This document shows positions 24,059-36,904 of a stretch of DNA of 64,000 nucleotides, piece by piece. The notes under the pieces were generated by a model. That model ran no database searches, was not told the DNA's origin, and worked only from the letters and a program-made list of their open reading frames with translations. The translations under genes and the position numbers were made by a program. The stretch's first letter is position 1; each line of letters opens with the position of its first letter. The DNA is from Gymnopilus junonius (taxonomy: Eukaryota; Basidiomycota; Agaricomycetes; Agaricales; Galerinaceae), in NCBI GenBank assembly GCA_015501075.1, contig JADNYJ010000023.1:279065-343064 (forward strand), written 5' to 3'.

Positions 24059-27000
24059 CCAACATCTAGTCTTCCACCTCCTTCCTCTCAGCATATTCGT
24101 TGCATTATTTATTGGCATACCGATACCACCTCTTCTTGCGAGCGGAATTTCGAAATCTTGACAGCCAACATTGACTTCTCAAGGAAGATGTTTATGATGA
24201 AGGCGACCTTGCCAGACCGATTCGTATCCCTTAACCTCCATCCACATGCCGTTACTTCCAGCCTGGATTGCTGGTGGCAAGAGCATAGACGCGCCAAGAC
24301 GTCCAGGTTTCTCGACGGTACACGTCTTCTTTGTGTGCAACTGATTTCTCGATATACGTGTGGTAGAAGAATGAAGCAGGTGAACTTTTTCGCGCCCGTT
24401 TTCCCCTCCAAAGCCCGGACGTCTAGCCATCTTGTATTATATATGCGACTTTGCATTTTTTTCTGGGTTCTTAATAGGTCTTCATCTAACTTTTTATTGG
24501 GTATATGTACTTAGGACTCTACGATTCGACGTTCTAGTTACAGTAGAACATTCTATCGAAATATAATAGCCGGGCCCTCAGAATTTCAAGTTACTTGTAA
24601 CTTGTTGACAACGGCAAGCCACTTATCTATAAGGCAGGTTAGTATTGAATATGATGTCATCAGGACGTCACTCGCGCGTAATCTTTCCTCCATCGTCACG
24701 CACATGCGAACCGCGCCTACGAGCTATTCGACTCAGATACACACGCTCCTTAGGATCGTCGGCCTCCCAAATTTGCTCGTTGCTATGGGTCAATTGCAGC
24801 ATATGACCCTGCCCACCCAAGAGGCTTCAAGGCCCTGCTGAGCTGTCAGTACTGCAGTCTCCGTAAAACAGATGAACAGATTTAACCGGAACCGAATTAC
24901 CTTGGACCTTCAAATTCAGTCAAGGCTGCCAGCGCCCAGAAACCGCGCGATCCGTGGTTTTCCATTGGGCACAAGATCATTGGATCGTATGCCGATGGCT
25001 CCAAACACTGTGTGCTTACATACTCCTTTGTAAAGAAGCTTCTGAATCTTAGGCGTTCAGTTCGATTCTCCTCCGGCGGCTCTCGCGTGTATGTGCGCTG
25101 ATCGTCTATGTCATACTTCGTGCAATTTATCTTGTGCATTGACGGTCGATTTGCTACCAATTGATTGCACGCGCGTCGCGCTAGCTTGGGAGCGAGCAGA
25201 CCGTGACCTTTACAACGCCTGGTTGGCACTTCTGGCCCAACGAACAGTTTGTACCCTAAACTTCTGCATATGTTCACCAGTCATCGGATCGTACAGGGAA
25301 TCTCCTACATTGCCCTGTAGGAGAATCTCGTGAAGGGCAGGTTCCGAGACGAGCGCAATTATTCCGGGTTAATGAAGCTTCGCTTTGTAAGGTCCGGGCC
25401 GAGCCGGTACCTGGCACCTACAACCGTCGACCACTATTAGGTCGGAGCAACTCGGTGTATTCCAAAAATTCCTGTGGTTCCTATGGTTCCTATGGGCAAC
25501 AAAAGGTACAGTGTACTTACTACTGATCCTAATATATACTCTGCCCCAATTCAGACTTACGATTGGCGAAAACAAATAAGTAGGTGAAAAAACAACCGTC
25601 GCGGAGTTCCAAACGTTTAAACGAGTTTTGACGTTCTCCATTGCTTTAATTAAAAGTTCTCCACACCCCGATTTGAGATCAAGGGACCAGCAGCCTGCGA
25701 TACGATAGAAGGCTGATAATTGGTACCGATTTTCCTACATCAGCGTGCAGGGTCGAGCGCTAATGTACTCTGTTCACCATTAATAGCAGGCCTGCCTTAT
25801 GTGCTTGTAATTTCTGCATCCCCGACGGGCACAAAAGGATCCCCCCTACAGTCAATACCTTACTATATAAGGTCGGTATATACCCATCTAAACTCAAGGT
25901 AATTTGAGTGCTTGAAAGGACCGGTAAATACATGCGGTTGATGAGAATGAGTCTTGCCAAATTTACCAGGCTAAAAGGTGCGAATATTCTTGAATGCTAG
26001 CGGACACTTTGTTTGTTTGTTTGATATATGCCATGGGTGAATGAATACTTACCAAGTTTGACTCAAGTTAGCACATCGATATCACGAGCCAAACCATCGC
26101 GAAATCGCCTCAGTTGTTCGAACGTTCCCGCCTAGAAGCCTCACTATTTGCTATTTGTGCTTCACTTCCTCAACTACACGGAATGATGCACTTTAACTTT
26201 AACTGCACGATCCACAGACCGCAGGAAAGCAATCCTAACTCAACCTCTTTTCGATTTATAATTCGTCGGCATTTTTAGTTTAATTTTGCCGCCATAGGCA
26301 GGTGGTAGGAGCGCTGATCCCCCAGTCGAGTAACTGTTACTAGCCACGCCGTGTATTTTAATCGGCAGCCCCTACATGCTCAATATAGCATGCTCTCCAT
26401 TTCTAACGAACCCACTAACTTGGCTCAGGCCTACAAATAGGTGTAGAAGATAGTTATATATAGAGGTCAAAGTACCATATTTCGTTGAGAACTCTCTTCC
26501 CCAGCTGCTGGATAATGAATATGAAGCCACGATCACTCTCGGAATTACACCGAGAATGACCAATTAATTATTATGCTGCCTTTGAGCCTAACGCAAATGA
26601 CTGTCTGAGGTAAAGGGCACTCCGCCGTGGGTCTTCAGTAATACATGGCCTTGGCTTTCATCTCCGTCTATCCAACGACATGCAAAGGGATGAAGGGCCG
26701 CAGGTGTAACTGACTTTCGTTCACGGCTACCTGCAGTTAATCGCGCTTCTCCTTACACTGAACCTGCCAAGGCCTTACTTAACCTCTAACTCATAAAATA
26801 TCACGCCTAGGATTGGATAAGACAATCCCCTTTTCTAAACTCAATAAATTCTATTGTGCTGATGGCTAGGGACTGCTTTCGATGACCGTTGAAATTTAGG
26901 CGCCCGTTCAGCGCCAATTTCCTCAACTAACCATCCGATGACCCCAAAATGCCAGCAGACGCTTTGTACCTGTATACCAATGCGAATGAAATAGATGGTG

Positions 27001-28719
27001 TTTGGCTTAATCCAATGCCTCTTTACTAAGCATAAGTTCGATGGGACGTTGGTATGATAGATAGACCGATCACAGCGTTACGTAACTAAAATACTTTCAC
27101 GCCGCGTTCCTATCAAAGTTCAGCACCTGCTCGCACGTCTTTAAAAAGGTCCTTAAGGTCCTTCATAAATTCCATTAATTTTTGAATGTTCAAGAAAAGT
27201 TTCGGCAGTCACAGTTCTGTTACAATAACAAGACTACTACATATTGCGGTTAAAAGGAACACAAGGGCTTACAGGAAGACGAGATGGCCTATACAAAATT
27301 CGGTATGGGCGATGTGGTGGCGACTGGGCCGATGGAGAACGGACCGACCTTCATTTTATGCTCACGGAGAGCATTTACGAAAGAATGGAGTCGTAATAAA
27401 CCCGACTGACCCGCAAGGCAGCAGGAACGAGACTCGTTGCCCAATTCCGCGGGTAACCAAGACTTTGGCTAGGCCTAGGGATACATAGAAAAGTGGGGAC
27501 CATTGAACGTTAGACAGTCAGCACCAGAGGATCGGATATCATGAGGTTGAGTCTCAGGACATGGAAGTGGAGGTCAAAAACAAGGGGCTTCCTTAGCCGT
27601 CGCCACAACCGCTGTGTTGTCTTACGGAAGCCCATCCTCAATGTCAATTACCGCCGAGAAGTACGCCGGAGGTAACTGGGAACGTATGACGAGAAGCTGC
27701 GGGTAGAGCGTATATGCCTTGCAAGCTAGCCAGCCAGGGGCCGAGACCATGGCTCGCGCTTTTGAACGGCTTTGAGTGAGCTGGTGCTTGAGGAAACGAA
27801 CCGTTCATCGGTGACTCAGAAGTAAGAAGACTACTCAAAATTTGAGGGTGCATTATCTTAGGGTCCTTGGCAATATAATTTCATAGACTTTGGATCGGAT
27901 CCACATCCTTGGTCGATTACATTGGAAGGCAACAGTGATGGGTGCAATCACAGTAAGCCCACGTTGACGGCCATTGCTTCATATGAATTGGAAGACATTC
28001 CCCGAGATCAAGGGGGTTTACAAAGAGCAATTGTAAACGCAAAAGAGGAAGGACTTGCGTAGTCCGCAATTACAGCGAAGGCAACGAGGCGGAACGAATT
28101 GGAGTGCCTTCCTCGCAGGTCCTCTAGCATCTTCTAGCGCATGATACGACATTCTCGGAAATCAAGGCAAGGACTGACTCCGTCGGAAACCTTCAAAGAC
28201 TCCTAGGTATTTTTCCGATTTCTATCTTGCATGAACAAGAATTAAAAGTCGGCGTCCATTGGACAAAGTACGCAACAGAAAGACGCCTCTATAGTTCTGG
28301 AGGAGGTCAATGGGTCTCTGAGGAGTGAAACCTAGGGCATTGAGTCCCAGAGCGGCTTTGAGATACATGAGGGGGGGAACATCAAGGAAGGTCATGTCAT
28401 TGTCAAGGAAGGTTGGACGTTTGTCTCAGAGTGCAACTCTTGCAAACAACTTTTGACCTTGTACTGTTGTACAACTTTCAATTTTGCGCTTGTTAGTCCT
28501 TTTGAAGAGATTCTATCTCGTTGAACGATCAGATATACACGTAGTCGCCGCAGCAAATAGGAGGTTCACTGAGTTGATCTTCATCAACTGACGACTTCTT
28601 GGAATTTTGCCCATGACTGGACCAAAAATCTCGACTTCACGGCAATAGTACGCACTTTATCTACATCGATTGCGTTTGTAATGGTGAATGATTTTCCTTC
28701 CACAAATAGGGTTGGGGCT
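24059..28719. other. Gene-poor stretch, no supported feature
   Basis: About 4.7 kb with only random-looking short ORFs on both strands. A few local repeats occur (for example CCTATGG triplication near 25480 and AAGGAAGGT near 28390-28420). No transposon termini or RNA gene could be supported. Confidence 0.5.
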
Positions 28720-29097
28720 TCACAGGAAGTCTCTTCGTTGCAGGTCTTGCCCTTTACTTCGTGAAAAGAAAGATTTCCGAGCGGCGTCGGGCGGAACTTG
28801 ATCAACACCGACCCTGTAAGTAATCCTTCCTGTTTGCCGCCTTGAGTTTAGGGTATGTATGTGGGTGGGGATGTCCCTCTAATGGAATAATTAGAGGGTA
28901 GACGGATGTAAATACATCCATGTCCACTTGCCAAGCTGCACCTTTTTCTCTAAACGTTTCTGTGCCTCATTCTTACAAAGTCTTCTTTCCTCTAGCATCG
29001 CGCCCATAAGCGCAATTTGTGCAGCTAAAGGAGGATATTGCCATTCAATCGTATACGTCCCAAGATGGCATTGGGAGGTTTCAGTGGTGATCGTCAT
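28720..29097 (-). CDS. Putative small spliced protein (91 aa)
   Basis: Exon 28916-29097 starts MTITTETSQCHLGTYTIEW and is rich in charged helix (RRLCKNEAQKRLEKKVQLGK). Intron 28814-28915 (GTATTT..TTACAG) joins an exon 28720-28813 ending FFSRSKGQDLQRRDFL. An alternative is an unspliced 68-aa product. It lies head-to-head with the 29242 gene, with starts 145 bp apart. No family recognised. Confidence 0.35.
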
Positions 29098-29241
29098 TTT
29101 GGCAAAATCCAGAATCCAGATCCACTTCAGGGGTTGTATTCGTCAATCTGAATCACCTTAAACCTTTCGAAACCTGCTATCCTCTCGAAGACCCTCTTTA
29201 CTTTCACCGTCATCACCACCATCACCATAGTCACTTTACAC

Positions 29242-29569
29242 ATGTCCCGCGTTTCCAAATACATTAACCTCTCCAACTGGGGACCTGGTCGTGTGAGTGT
29301 CAATTTTTCTGTGCAGTCAACCATAAATGGCGGCTAAAGGGCTTTCCTAGACCTTCCTCGTTGGGGGGTCAGCCGTACTAGCAGGGCTGAGCACTTTTTA
29401 CTTAAGTTTGGTTGCTATCAACAGGCGGCAAGTCGCAGCTGGAAGAAACCCTTACTGTACGTCGTAGCAGAATATACTTTCGCCAGTTTCAATTCAGTTC
29501 ATTGCAGATGAGCACTCCATTCTCAGCACCACCCAGAAACCGAGGCCTGACGACATCCTCCGAATCTAA
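29242..29569 (+). CDS. 72-aa single-pass membrane microprotein
   Basis: Exons 29242-29292, 29351-29456 and 29508-29569, all joined in frame across GT..AG introns. The protein starts MSRVSKYINLSNWGPGR, followed by one membrane segment (TFLVGGSAVLAGLSTFYLSL) and a polar tail NRRQVAAGRNPYYEH. The stop is TAA at 29567. Reading frames remain open on to about 29820 (for example DVPDMPYTKAPDYVRNYEK), so a single missing base near 29563 would make a longer protein; this is unresolved. No family recognised. Confidence 0.5.
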
Positions 29570-30156
29570 GGGACCGCTATAGTGACATCCCTCCGGCCTT
29601 CCTGGCAAGGATCACCACGGCGGCAAATACACCCTTGCACAGTACAGAAATACTCCTGAATTCAGTGAAGCTGGGGAGCAACTCCGGCACATGGTACCAC
29701 CTCCCAAGGTCCAGGGCAGATGTTCCGGATATGCCATATACTAAAGCTCCCGACTATGTGCGCAACTACGAGAAGACGCCAGGCCATGCTTTGAAGACTG
29801 AACATCTCAAGGCTGATTAAAGACCGTGGCCTCTTGAGTCTGAAGGGGATTGGCCTAGTGTCAGTGCCCAAGTATTTTTCTCAGCTTTTAAAAATTTCTT
29901 CTCTTCATTTCGATACATATATTGTGGCCGTCGTGTCCGTTTATGATACAGAAAATGTTCATTAAGTTGTACAATATCATTGCGTCGGTTTTCGTTGCTG
30001 GTATTCATCTGGCCTCTCGATAAGTAGGCGGCACTGAGGGGGTCACTAGCGTCGGCGATTGTTTCGATCCGATATTGGCATCGTTATCGATTCGCGAAAA
30101 GCTGGCCTACAATCTGGTTAGGTAGAAGGGGTGCGACACAGGGGAAGGTTGTCACC

Positions 30157-31554
30157 TCATCGGGTCCTGGTGTAGGAGGCAGTTGTTTGTCGGCGCCCGG
30201 GGCCTGTGACCGGCTTGTACCTGGCCTCGCTAATCAAGGAGCACATTAATATAGATGCCTCGCAGCAAGATATCGGCTCACAGAAAGTATAAAGTCTAAT
30301 ATTCGCGCTGAATGACAGTTTCTTGCGTTGGACACCATCTGGTACATCATAGGGCGAGCTCCTCCGCTTACTGACTATCAGGTTGACGAAAATTGTAATA
30401 ATATACACACGTCCCATGGTGTTGACTAGCACGTAATACACTGGATAATTCTCGCTGTTAATTATGCCAATGGGTGTTCTAAGCACTTGCATGTAAAACC
30501 CACCATCTGTTCTGACCCAGAATAATACCAACAATATTACAGTCATGATTCCGCCACAACCTCCAGAAGAAATAGCATTCACGATGGTATCTCTCCAGGA
30601 CCTAAATGATGTTTTGAGTTGATAATCACATCAAGGCCATGCAGAAAGTTACCTCTGTTTTGAGATTTGAAGGGGAGTAACGTGATGAATTTGCCATATC
30701 AGCGCTAAGGGGATGAAAATGTCCACTGTCGCTACAATGGAAGCTGCTACGCTGAAGGTAAAAAAAAGCTTAGTAAGAAGCAAACTCGCGCAAAATAACG
30801 GAACTCACGCGGCCCCTTTATTACCATATCTTCTAGCATTTGGGTTATCTGCTGCGAAGGCCACCACATAGCACCCAGAATAGATTTCGAACACTGCCTG
30901 ATAGAGACCATGTGTTTCATTCCTTCATCAAAGAGGAGAAAGACATACATGGGTTAACACCATAGCAGTTAAAATTCCAAGTACAAATAACGACTGCATG
31001 CTATTGACCAAATTAGCTTCGTGTACAATGCCGATCGCTGCTAGGACTTACAGCCTACGACATCGGTTAATGAGAAACAATTCCTCGGCTACAGCTGGAA
31101 TAGCTATCATAAAGGTGGATAAAGGTGCAGTCCACTCCGTCTCGCTGATGGAATAGGCTGGGGACAGATAGGGTCAAAAATAATTGCCAGATCGCAGGAT
31201 GGCAGTGCCTCACTTTGAAATGACTTGATTAGGAGCTATTTAAATTGTGAATGAAAGGTAAGCTCAAGATGTGTCAAAAATAGTTGCAACACATACCAGC
31301 CATGCAGATGCAAGAACAGTAATCATACATATGGTATCCGCAAGAAGCAGGCCAAAGAGAAGGAATTGCAGCAAGCGTTCGGTCTTGAAACGAGCGAAGT
31401 AATATATAGCGAAAGTGATTTCCAGCATGTATAAAAGAACATTAATCCAAGAAATTGTGAGTGACGCGCTATGAAATTCAAACCAAGGTAAGTGAGATAT
31501 TCACGGGTGAAGGAATATGACATACCCAACAAAATTAGGAGTCGGGGACGCCAT
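30157..31554 (-). CDS. Seven-transmembrane orphan protein (DUF6534-like)
   Basis: At least seven exons read from ATG 31554 (MASPTPNFVGASLTISW) through GT..AG introns near 31475-31535, 31250-31310, 31145-31195, 30995-31050, 30900-30955, 30755-30810 and 30600-30655. Hydrophobic segments include LLYMLEITFAIYYFA, LLQFLLFGLLLADTICMI, FMIAIPAVAEELFL, LFVLGILTAMVL, VAASIVATVDIFIPLALIW, GIMTVILLVLFW and YYVLVNTMGRVYIITIF, about seven membrane passes, ending in a basic tail with SKRRSSPYDVP. This topology and the final VNTMGRVYIIT..N block fit the large basidiomycete 7-TM family usually annotated DUF6534. Function unknown; a sensory role is only a guess. The last exon is the ORF 30157-30582. Confidence 0.7.
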
Positions 31555-32808
31555 TGCTTGCACTTCGACAAATCCTTGATTTAACGCGAAATGCAAGAAG
31601 ATTGGTAAATGCAAGGTAAGAAAGAATTTCGAGAGACAAAAATTAGCTAGGTTGAAGAGAACAAAGAAAAGCGGTAAACGTTACCAAAGCCACCGAGGGC
31701 ATTATATCTCTACGGTAGACAGTCGGACGAATCGGTAATCGGTTGGCATACAGATAGCGACCCTTTGGAGTTCGCACACTATGGTCTACTATGGTATGTC
31801 ATAACCACCCAAAGCGCATCTCCGTATCCGCGAGCCCCGTGGGCAAATTGTTTAATGAATTCGGAAGCGGGCCCTAAGTGTGTCGGTAGAGACGGGCGCA
31901 GCTTTTGAAAAGGGAAGCCTCAACGTAAATCGAAATACATAGAAAGCGACCTTCGTCCGCTGCCAGCCTACGTGGCTGATTAAGGCAGCATACTACAACA
32001 CGACGACGAATTATGGCACTAAACTCCTTTCAGTACTTGACGTGAAGGCCTTGAGTTTCCAACGTCGAAGGTAGAGTTAGCGAACTCTTCGAGTCTGTTC
32101 CTATCGCACAGACGTGGGAAAGGAGTAGACCCAAATCGGCCTGCGCGTTCTGCGCGTTGATCCTGCTGAGAAATTGTTCAAGTGATAGTCAGTTGACTCC
32201 CTTGTTGCTATGTTTGGTCCAGCTTGTCATTTCCATGTCGACAAAGAAACCAGTGGCCGCCCTTCGATTCATAGCTATGAGCCTCTTTCACTGCTGAGGA
32301 CCTAGTCTGTTCGACAACTTGAAACATAGATGCCTCCTCCTGCGAACATGGAACATGCAAGTCGAACAATTCCCGAACCTTGGTATGAAGAGACGAAGGA
32401 ACCTTGGGAAGGCGCAGCCAAGCAACGCAAGTCTGTGGTAGACATCTGTACCTTAGAAATTCGTTAGGTAGGCTCAAGGAGATATGCGTAGCGAAATCCA
32501 CATACTCCGTAGAAAATCCAAGCTGAAGTGAATTCTTCTACGCCACAACAGCGAATCAAGGGTCGACCACATGGTAAATGCTAGCTTGGGTAGTATATGT
32601 GCGCAAAGGGACGGCATCACGACGAAGTGTTCAGCGACTACGTGCGCTGCTTCTGTCTTGCCCTGGAAATTCGCGACAGAATGAGGAGAAACGCAGCAAT
32701 GACACCGAGCACGGTAAGTCAAAATTTCCAGGAAGGGATGGAACCAGTGAAGCCGGTCTGCGAATTAGCGGGCAATACGGTCCCTTTTCAAGTTGCAATT
32801 ATTCACGA
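31555..32808. other. Intergenic, no supported gene
   Basis: A minus-strand ORF at 32208-32501 (97 aa) has no recognisable motif and no splice context. Nothing else supported. Confidence 0.5.
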
Positions 32809-34500
32809 TCAGAAGTCAGAGCAAATACAGGGGCTTTCCGTTTTGTTCTTTAACGTAGTAATGCTTGGAATGCCATTTATGCCTCTGGCAAAATCATCAT
32901 GGAAATTTGACCAATGGGCGTGGTATTCATCAGAAAGGAGGTCAATTACATCAAAGGACTTGAGATTCGGCCACTGGGCAAAGATTGAAGTACGTAGGGC
33001 AAGGTCCCTTGCTTCGCGTGCTGAATTGTTGCTGTCGAGCGTCCGAGCTAATAAGGTCAAGGACTGCACTCCACGAAATGCATTTAGCCACGCAAGTGCA
33101 TAGACTGCTTGGTGTTCGACTTCAGTTTTATCAAGGCAAAATGCCGGTAATGTCAAAGTTAATCTGGAAACAATGAGGAACGATTCAGTGACGTTATCTT
33201 CGTCCAGAATTTTTGAAGTCGGTGCGAGCGAGGGCGGGTCCATGTTGACGAGACAAACACTGATACAAGGATTCATATGCAGCTCCAAAAGTCGCCTCCT
33301 GAGAATGGAAAATAGTTTGTTATCTGCTGTGTGATCGCAACTCTCTCGAAAATAGAAATCAACGACAATGTTGAGAAAATGTAGATTGGGGCAGGAGATG
33401 GGGCATGCGAAAAGGTAGGCTGCTTGCTGCAGAGACCCAGTGAATGCTACAAGGTTCAGCAAGCGCATTGGTGGTGCAAGCGATGCTGAGGGAAGGTCTC
33501 CGAAGGAAGTGAGCGCAATGGTGATCTTTCGCAGCGACTGCAGGCGATGCAAATTTTCAACCACTGTGGGTAGAAACTCATCCCTGAAAAAAGCCAGCTT
33601 GATTTCTTGAAGTAAGGGAAGAACTTTGGTAATTTTCGGGAAAAGAAAGTGACTGAACTCTTCTAACGTTACGTTGCGTGGCAGAGACAAGGATAGTGAT
33701 GTGATTTTTGAACGTTCTAAAAGTCCGACTGTCCATATCAAGAAGGGTGGCACAAGAAGGAAGTCGGTATTAATATCGAGAGTGGACAAGCTGCTTTGAT
33801 TCCACCGTAGAAGAGGAGGTGCAGATGCTCGAGTGGGTGCACTGATTGATCTTTCTTGATATCGCCAACCATGACCTTGGAGTTCATCAATAACTGGTGA
33901 CCCACGATGTAGACAGCCGTTTAGCGCTTTGGCTAGCTTGGCAATGCTCCAAAGCAGAAATGGGGTTCTTCTATGCATAACTTGGAAGTCATGATTCGTT
34001 TCAATGGGGAATGGATTAGAATGAACTATCTGGAGAGTATCGCATGATTTAAGCAACACGGTTTGGAGGAGCGATACGAATGCATCAATGAACCCCACCA
34101 CGAACTCGGACTGTAATGACCATGTTGCTCCAACGGAGCGCAGAAATAATCGCAAAGAGGTAATAGAAGAAAGTCTTGAAATGAGATGATGAATGCGGTG
34201 GATGGTTCTTGTTGAGGAAGTGTCCAATACGAAAACCAGGTGCTTGATTTTCGTCAAGGAAAAGTTGAGAGAAAGCGCTACCAAAGTATTGTCATACTCT
34301 TCATGGTCTTGCAGGTTCAATATAGATGAAGTCTCGGGGTTGGAAAGTCCTTTCTTGATGAGTAAATAAGGTATTGCTACTGCGTTCAGTCGTCGGCAAA
34401 GTTTCCCTACAGTCAATATGTCATAATCGTCAGTAGACAAATGTTGGAGGATAAGCAAGAGAATTTCAGTCGGGAGATTTGCTATAGCTGACAATACCAT
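32809..34500 (-). CDS. F-box protein, leucine-rich
   Basis: Single-exon protein of 563 aa from ATG 34500. The N-terminus ANLPTEILLLILQHLSTDD is a canonical F-box opening, followed by CRRLNAVAIPYLL. The rest contains irregular leucine-rich segments (for example SSLSTLDINTDFLLVPPFL, SLRKITIALTSF) typical of fungal F-box/LRR proteins. The family recruits substrates to SCF ubiquitin ligases through Skp1; no substrate can be inferred. The ORF is undamaged, in contrast to the F-box-like genes at 49-51.6 kb. Confidence 0.85.
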   Translation of the reverse strand: MVLSAIANLPTEILLLILQHLSTDDYDILTVGKLCRRLNAVAIPYLLIKKGLSNPETSSILNLQDHEEYDNTLVALSLNFSLTKIKHLVFVLDTSSTRTIHRIHHLISRLSSITSLRLFLRSVGATWSLQSEFVVGFIDAFVSLLQTVLLKSCDTLQIVHSNPFPIETNHDFQVMHRRTPFLLWSIAKLAKALNGCLHRGSPVIDELQGHGWRYQERSISAPTRASAPPLLRWNQSSLSTLDINTDFLLVPPFLIWTVGLLERSKITSLSLSLPRNVTLEEFSHFLFPKITKVLPLLQEIKLAFFRDEFLPTVVENLHRLQSLRKITIALTSFGDLPSASLAPPMRLLNLVAFTGSLQQAAYLFACPISCPNLHFLNIVVDFYFRESCDHTADNKLFSILRRRLLELHMNPCISVCLVNMDPPSLAPTSKILDEDNVTESFLIVSRLTLTLPAFCLDKTEVEHQAVYALAWLNAFRGVQSLTLLARTLDSNNSAREARDLALRTSIFAQWPNLKSFDVIDLLSDEYHAHWSNFHDDFARGINGIPSITTLKNKTESPCICSDF

Positions 34501-34872
34501 GGCTGAGGTGAATGGTGAATTTCCAGAATGAGAGGGCTACCATGATGGAGAGCAATCAGGGTCACGACCAAAAATGACGTTGGCAGTGACTCACAAGTCC
34601 ACGCGCTTTGAGATCGTCGCGTTGTTTGTCCCCGCTTGAAGACTCGGAGCAACGCTCAACTGCCAACACAAGATATTTACCAAGGTTTCTTAACGAGGTG
34701 AAGGTGAGCAAGTTTGACTTCTGAGGGTTACATCATTTCTGACCACCAATGCTAGTGCTGGAATAATAGTACCCAAAGATACCCGCAATCCATCGCTTGG
34801 GCACCAAAAACCGTGCCCATCCTTGAATAAAATAAAACAATCCTTGCCTGGCTTCTTGGATAGTTAATCACC

Positions 34873-36302
34873 ATGTCTCGAGGCGGTGACTATGAACGCC
34901 TCCCAATGTACGCATCTTCTTCAACGTCACCTCGTCATCGCTCATCGTCCTCCTCGCTTTCTTCACCTACCTCGCCTACATGGATTCCAACACCTTCGTC
35001 ATCACACCGCAGGTCCCGGAGTGGAATATCAGCTAGTTCACGACCTCTAATCAGACCAAGAACATTTTTCCTGATTTTACGATACGCCCTGCCCATGACC
35101 GCCCTCGTAGTTTTCCTGGGCTTCTATTTTTATGAGCCACACATAGAATTGGCATTCTACGACCGGACGTGGATTCACAAAGAAATCGATCCTGTATCAC
35201 CTCTAGCAGGCTGTTTCGACCAAGGTCGCGTCAGCCCCAGCTACAACGTTTCAGAATACATATATGGTCCCAAGAAGACGGAGGTCCAGGCGGGCAAGGA
35301 GATGAAGATGGGCCTCGACTGCTACAACTTCGCCGGAACCATAAAACAGGAGTATCGCTCGCCTTATAGCTCAAGGGTACCACCTGAAGAGCGCACGCAA
35401 TATCATACATATTGGAGAAGTGACCTCGCACCATTTGGGCCTCGCCAAGAATGGATGCTTAAATCCTTCTTTGCTACGCAGGACACAACGACTTCCAGAC
35501 TCATTCTGTGGTCAAACGGCGATCTCAGTGGAAATCAAATTTTACAAACATATCTCAACCGATTTCCTGACGCGTTCGCTCTCAAGATTGTCGATATTCC
35601 AGGCATGGCAATTGGAACTGAACTCGAAGGCAGCGACCTTCTGGTCAGCAAGGATGCGAAAGCCTGGGTGGACGGCGACCTCATTAGGTTGCTCCTCTTG
35701 TGGAATTACGGAGGAATTTGGGTGGACATGGATTCATTAATGACTCGTGACCTGGATCCCTTGCTAGAACACGAGTTCGTAACGCAGTGGGACTGTTATG
35801 GTACGTATTTTTTTGTCCCATAGATAATCTCAACCTCATGTACATTTTTGCAGACAAAAAGTACCTCCCTCTGAATGGCGCACTGATGCGATTCCGGAAG
35901 CACTCGCCTTACCTTTGTGAAGCGTTCCACATCATGGCCACTTCTACTCCTCCACGTTCCGGTTCGACTGACTGGGGTGCTCTGTTATACTTCAAGCTCT
36001 GGCGGCGACTTTTGGCAGCATCAATACCTCCCTTCAAAGTCCTCCCCTTCTGCTTCAGCGATGGGCGATCATGCAGACTAGACAACCGACTGCCGGATCC
36101 TTTTGTGCCTGATAGCACAGCAGGAAAATGGACATTTGGCCTCGGACTTGAAGAAGGCGGTGGCTTGGATCAAGTCCTACACAAGGTATTCAGCGTACAC
36201 CTGCACAACCAATGGGAGAAGTCCTACCCTTCCGATGGATGGGTAGACAGGTTGCTGCTGCGGAGATATGATAAAAAACTAGAAGTAAGGGAAGAGTTAT
36301 GA
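34873..36302 (+). CDS. GT32-type glycosyltransferase (DXD sugar transferase), type II membrane protein
   Basis: Two exons, 34873-35800 and 35854-36302, with intron 35801-35853. A Ser/Pro-rich cytosolic tail (residues 1-60) is followed by one membrane anchor (LILRYALPMTALVVFLGFYF), then a luminal domain. GGIWVDMDSL carries the DXD metal/sugar-nucleotide motif at about residues 285-287, with RLLLLWNYGG before it, as in Gly_transf_sug/GT32 proteins. The C-terminus includes VHLHNQWEKSYP, the usual H-x-x-N-x-W-like end of such domains. Likely a Golgi enzyme adding a sugar to glycans or sphingolipids; the exact acceptor is unknown. Complete. Confidence 0.85.
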
Positions 36303-36904
36303 TTTCCGCCCGTCAAAGACTGAAAGGTATATGTCGCTAACTGTCGGAACTTATTTATTGTTTGTAATGTACTCTAATACTTAATCGACATTCTCCTGAG
36401 GAGGAATTGGATACCCCTAATCCTTTGGATATTTTTCTTCTTCTCTTTTCTTTTTTTTTTCCTTAATTTCCCCCGCGATTCACGAAGCGGGACCTGAGCG
36501 TATTGGGCAGCTGAAGGTGCGTGCTCCTGTCCGAATCCTCTGCTATTTTCAATGCTAATCACACCCTTCGCAGCAGGCAAAGTAATCGGGGAAATCCAAA
36601 CCGTCCTTTTGTACAGATACTCATCAAGTATAGCCCCCTTGCCAAAAGACGCTGTGAATAGTCGTGGGTCTACTGCGCTTGTTGACGTCTACTGCGCAAC
36701 TCCAGGGACAAGTCTATCCTCCTTGGTGTATCATTTTTTCTTCAGCCTATAGGAGTCTTCATTTGCAATGACGCTCTTAATCGAAGCTGACGGTCATCCT
36801 TCTTGATCGGCCAATCAATCAATGAAGCAGAAAGCTTACCCTACTCCGGTATAAAGCAGATGTTCCTCTATTGAAGAAAATTATCATTCTGTATAATCCA
36901 TCTC

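Noticed and set aside
25010..25100. tRNA-like B-box (GTTCGATTC)
   Set aside because: The T-stem does not pair and no matching A-box or acceptor stem is seen.
32208..32501. 97-aa minus-strand ORF downstream of the F-box gene
   Set aside because: No motif and no in-frame link to the F-box gene, which has its own stop at 32809.
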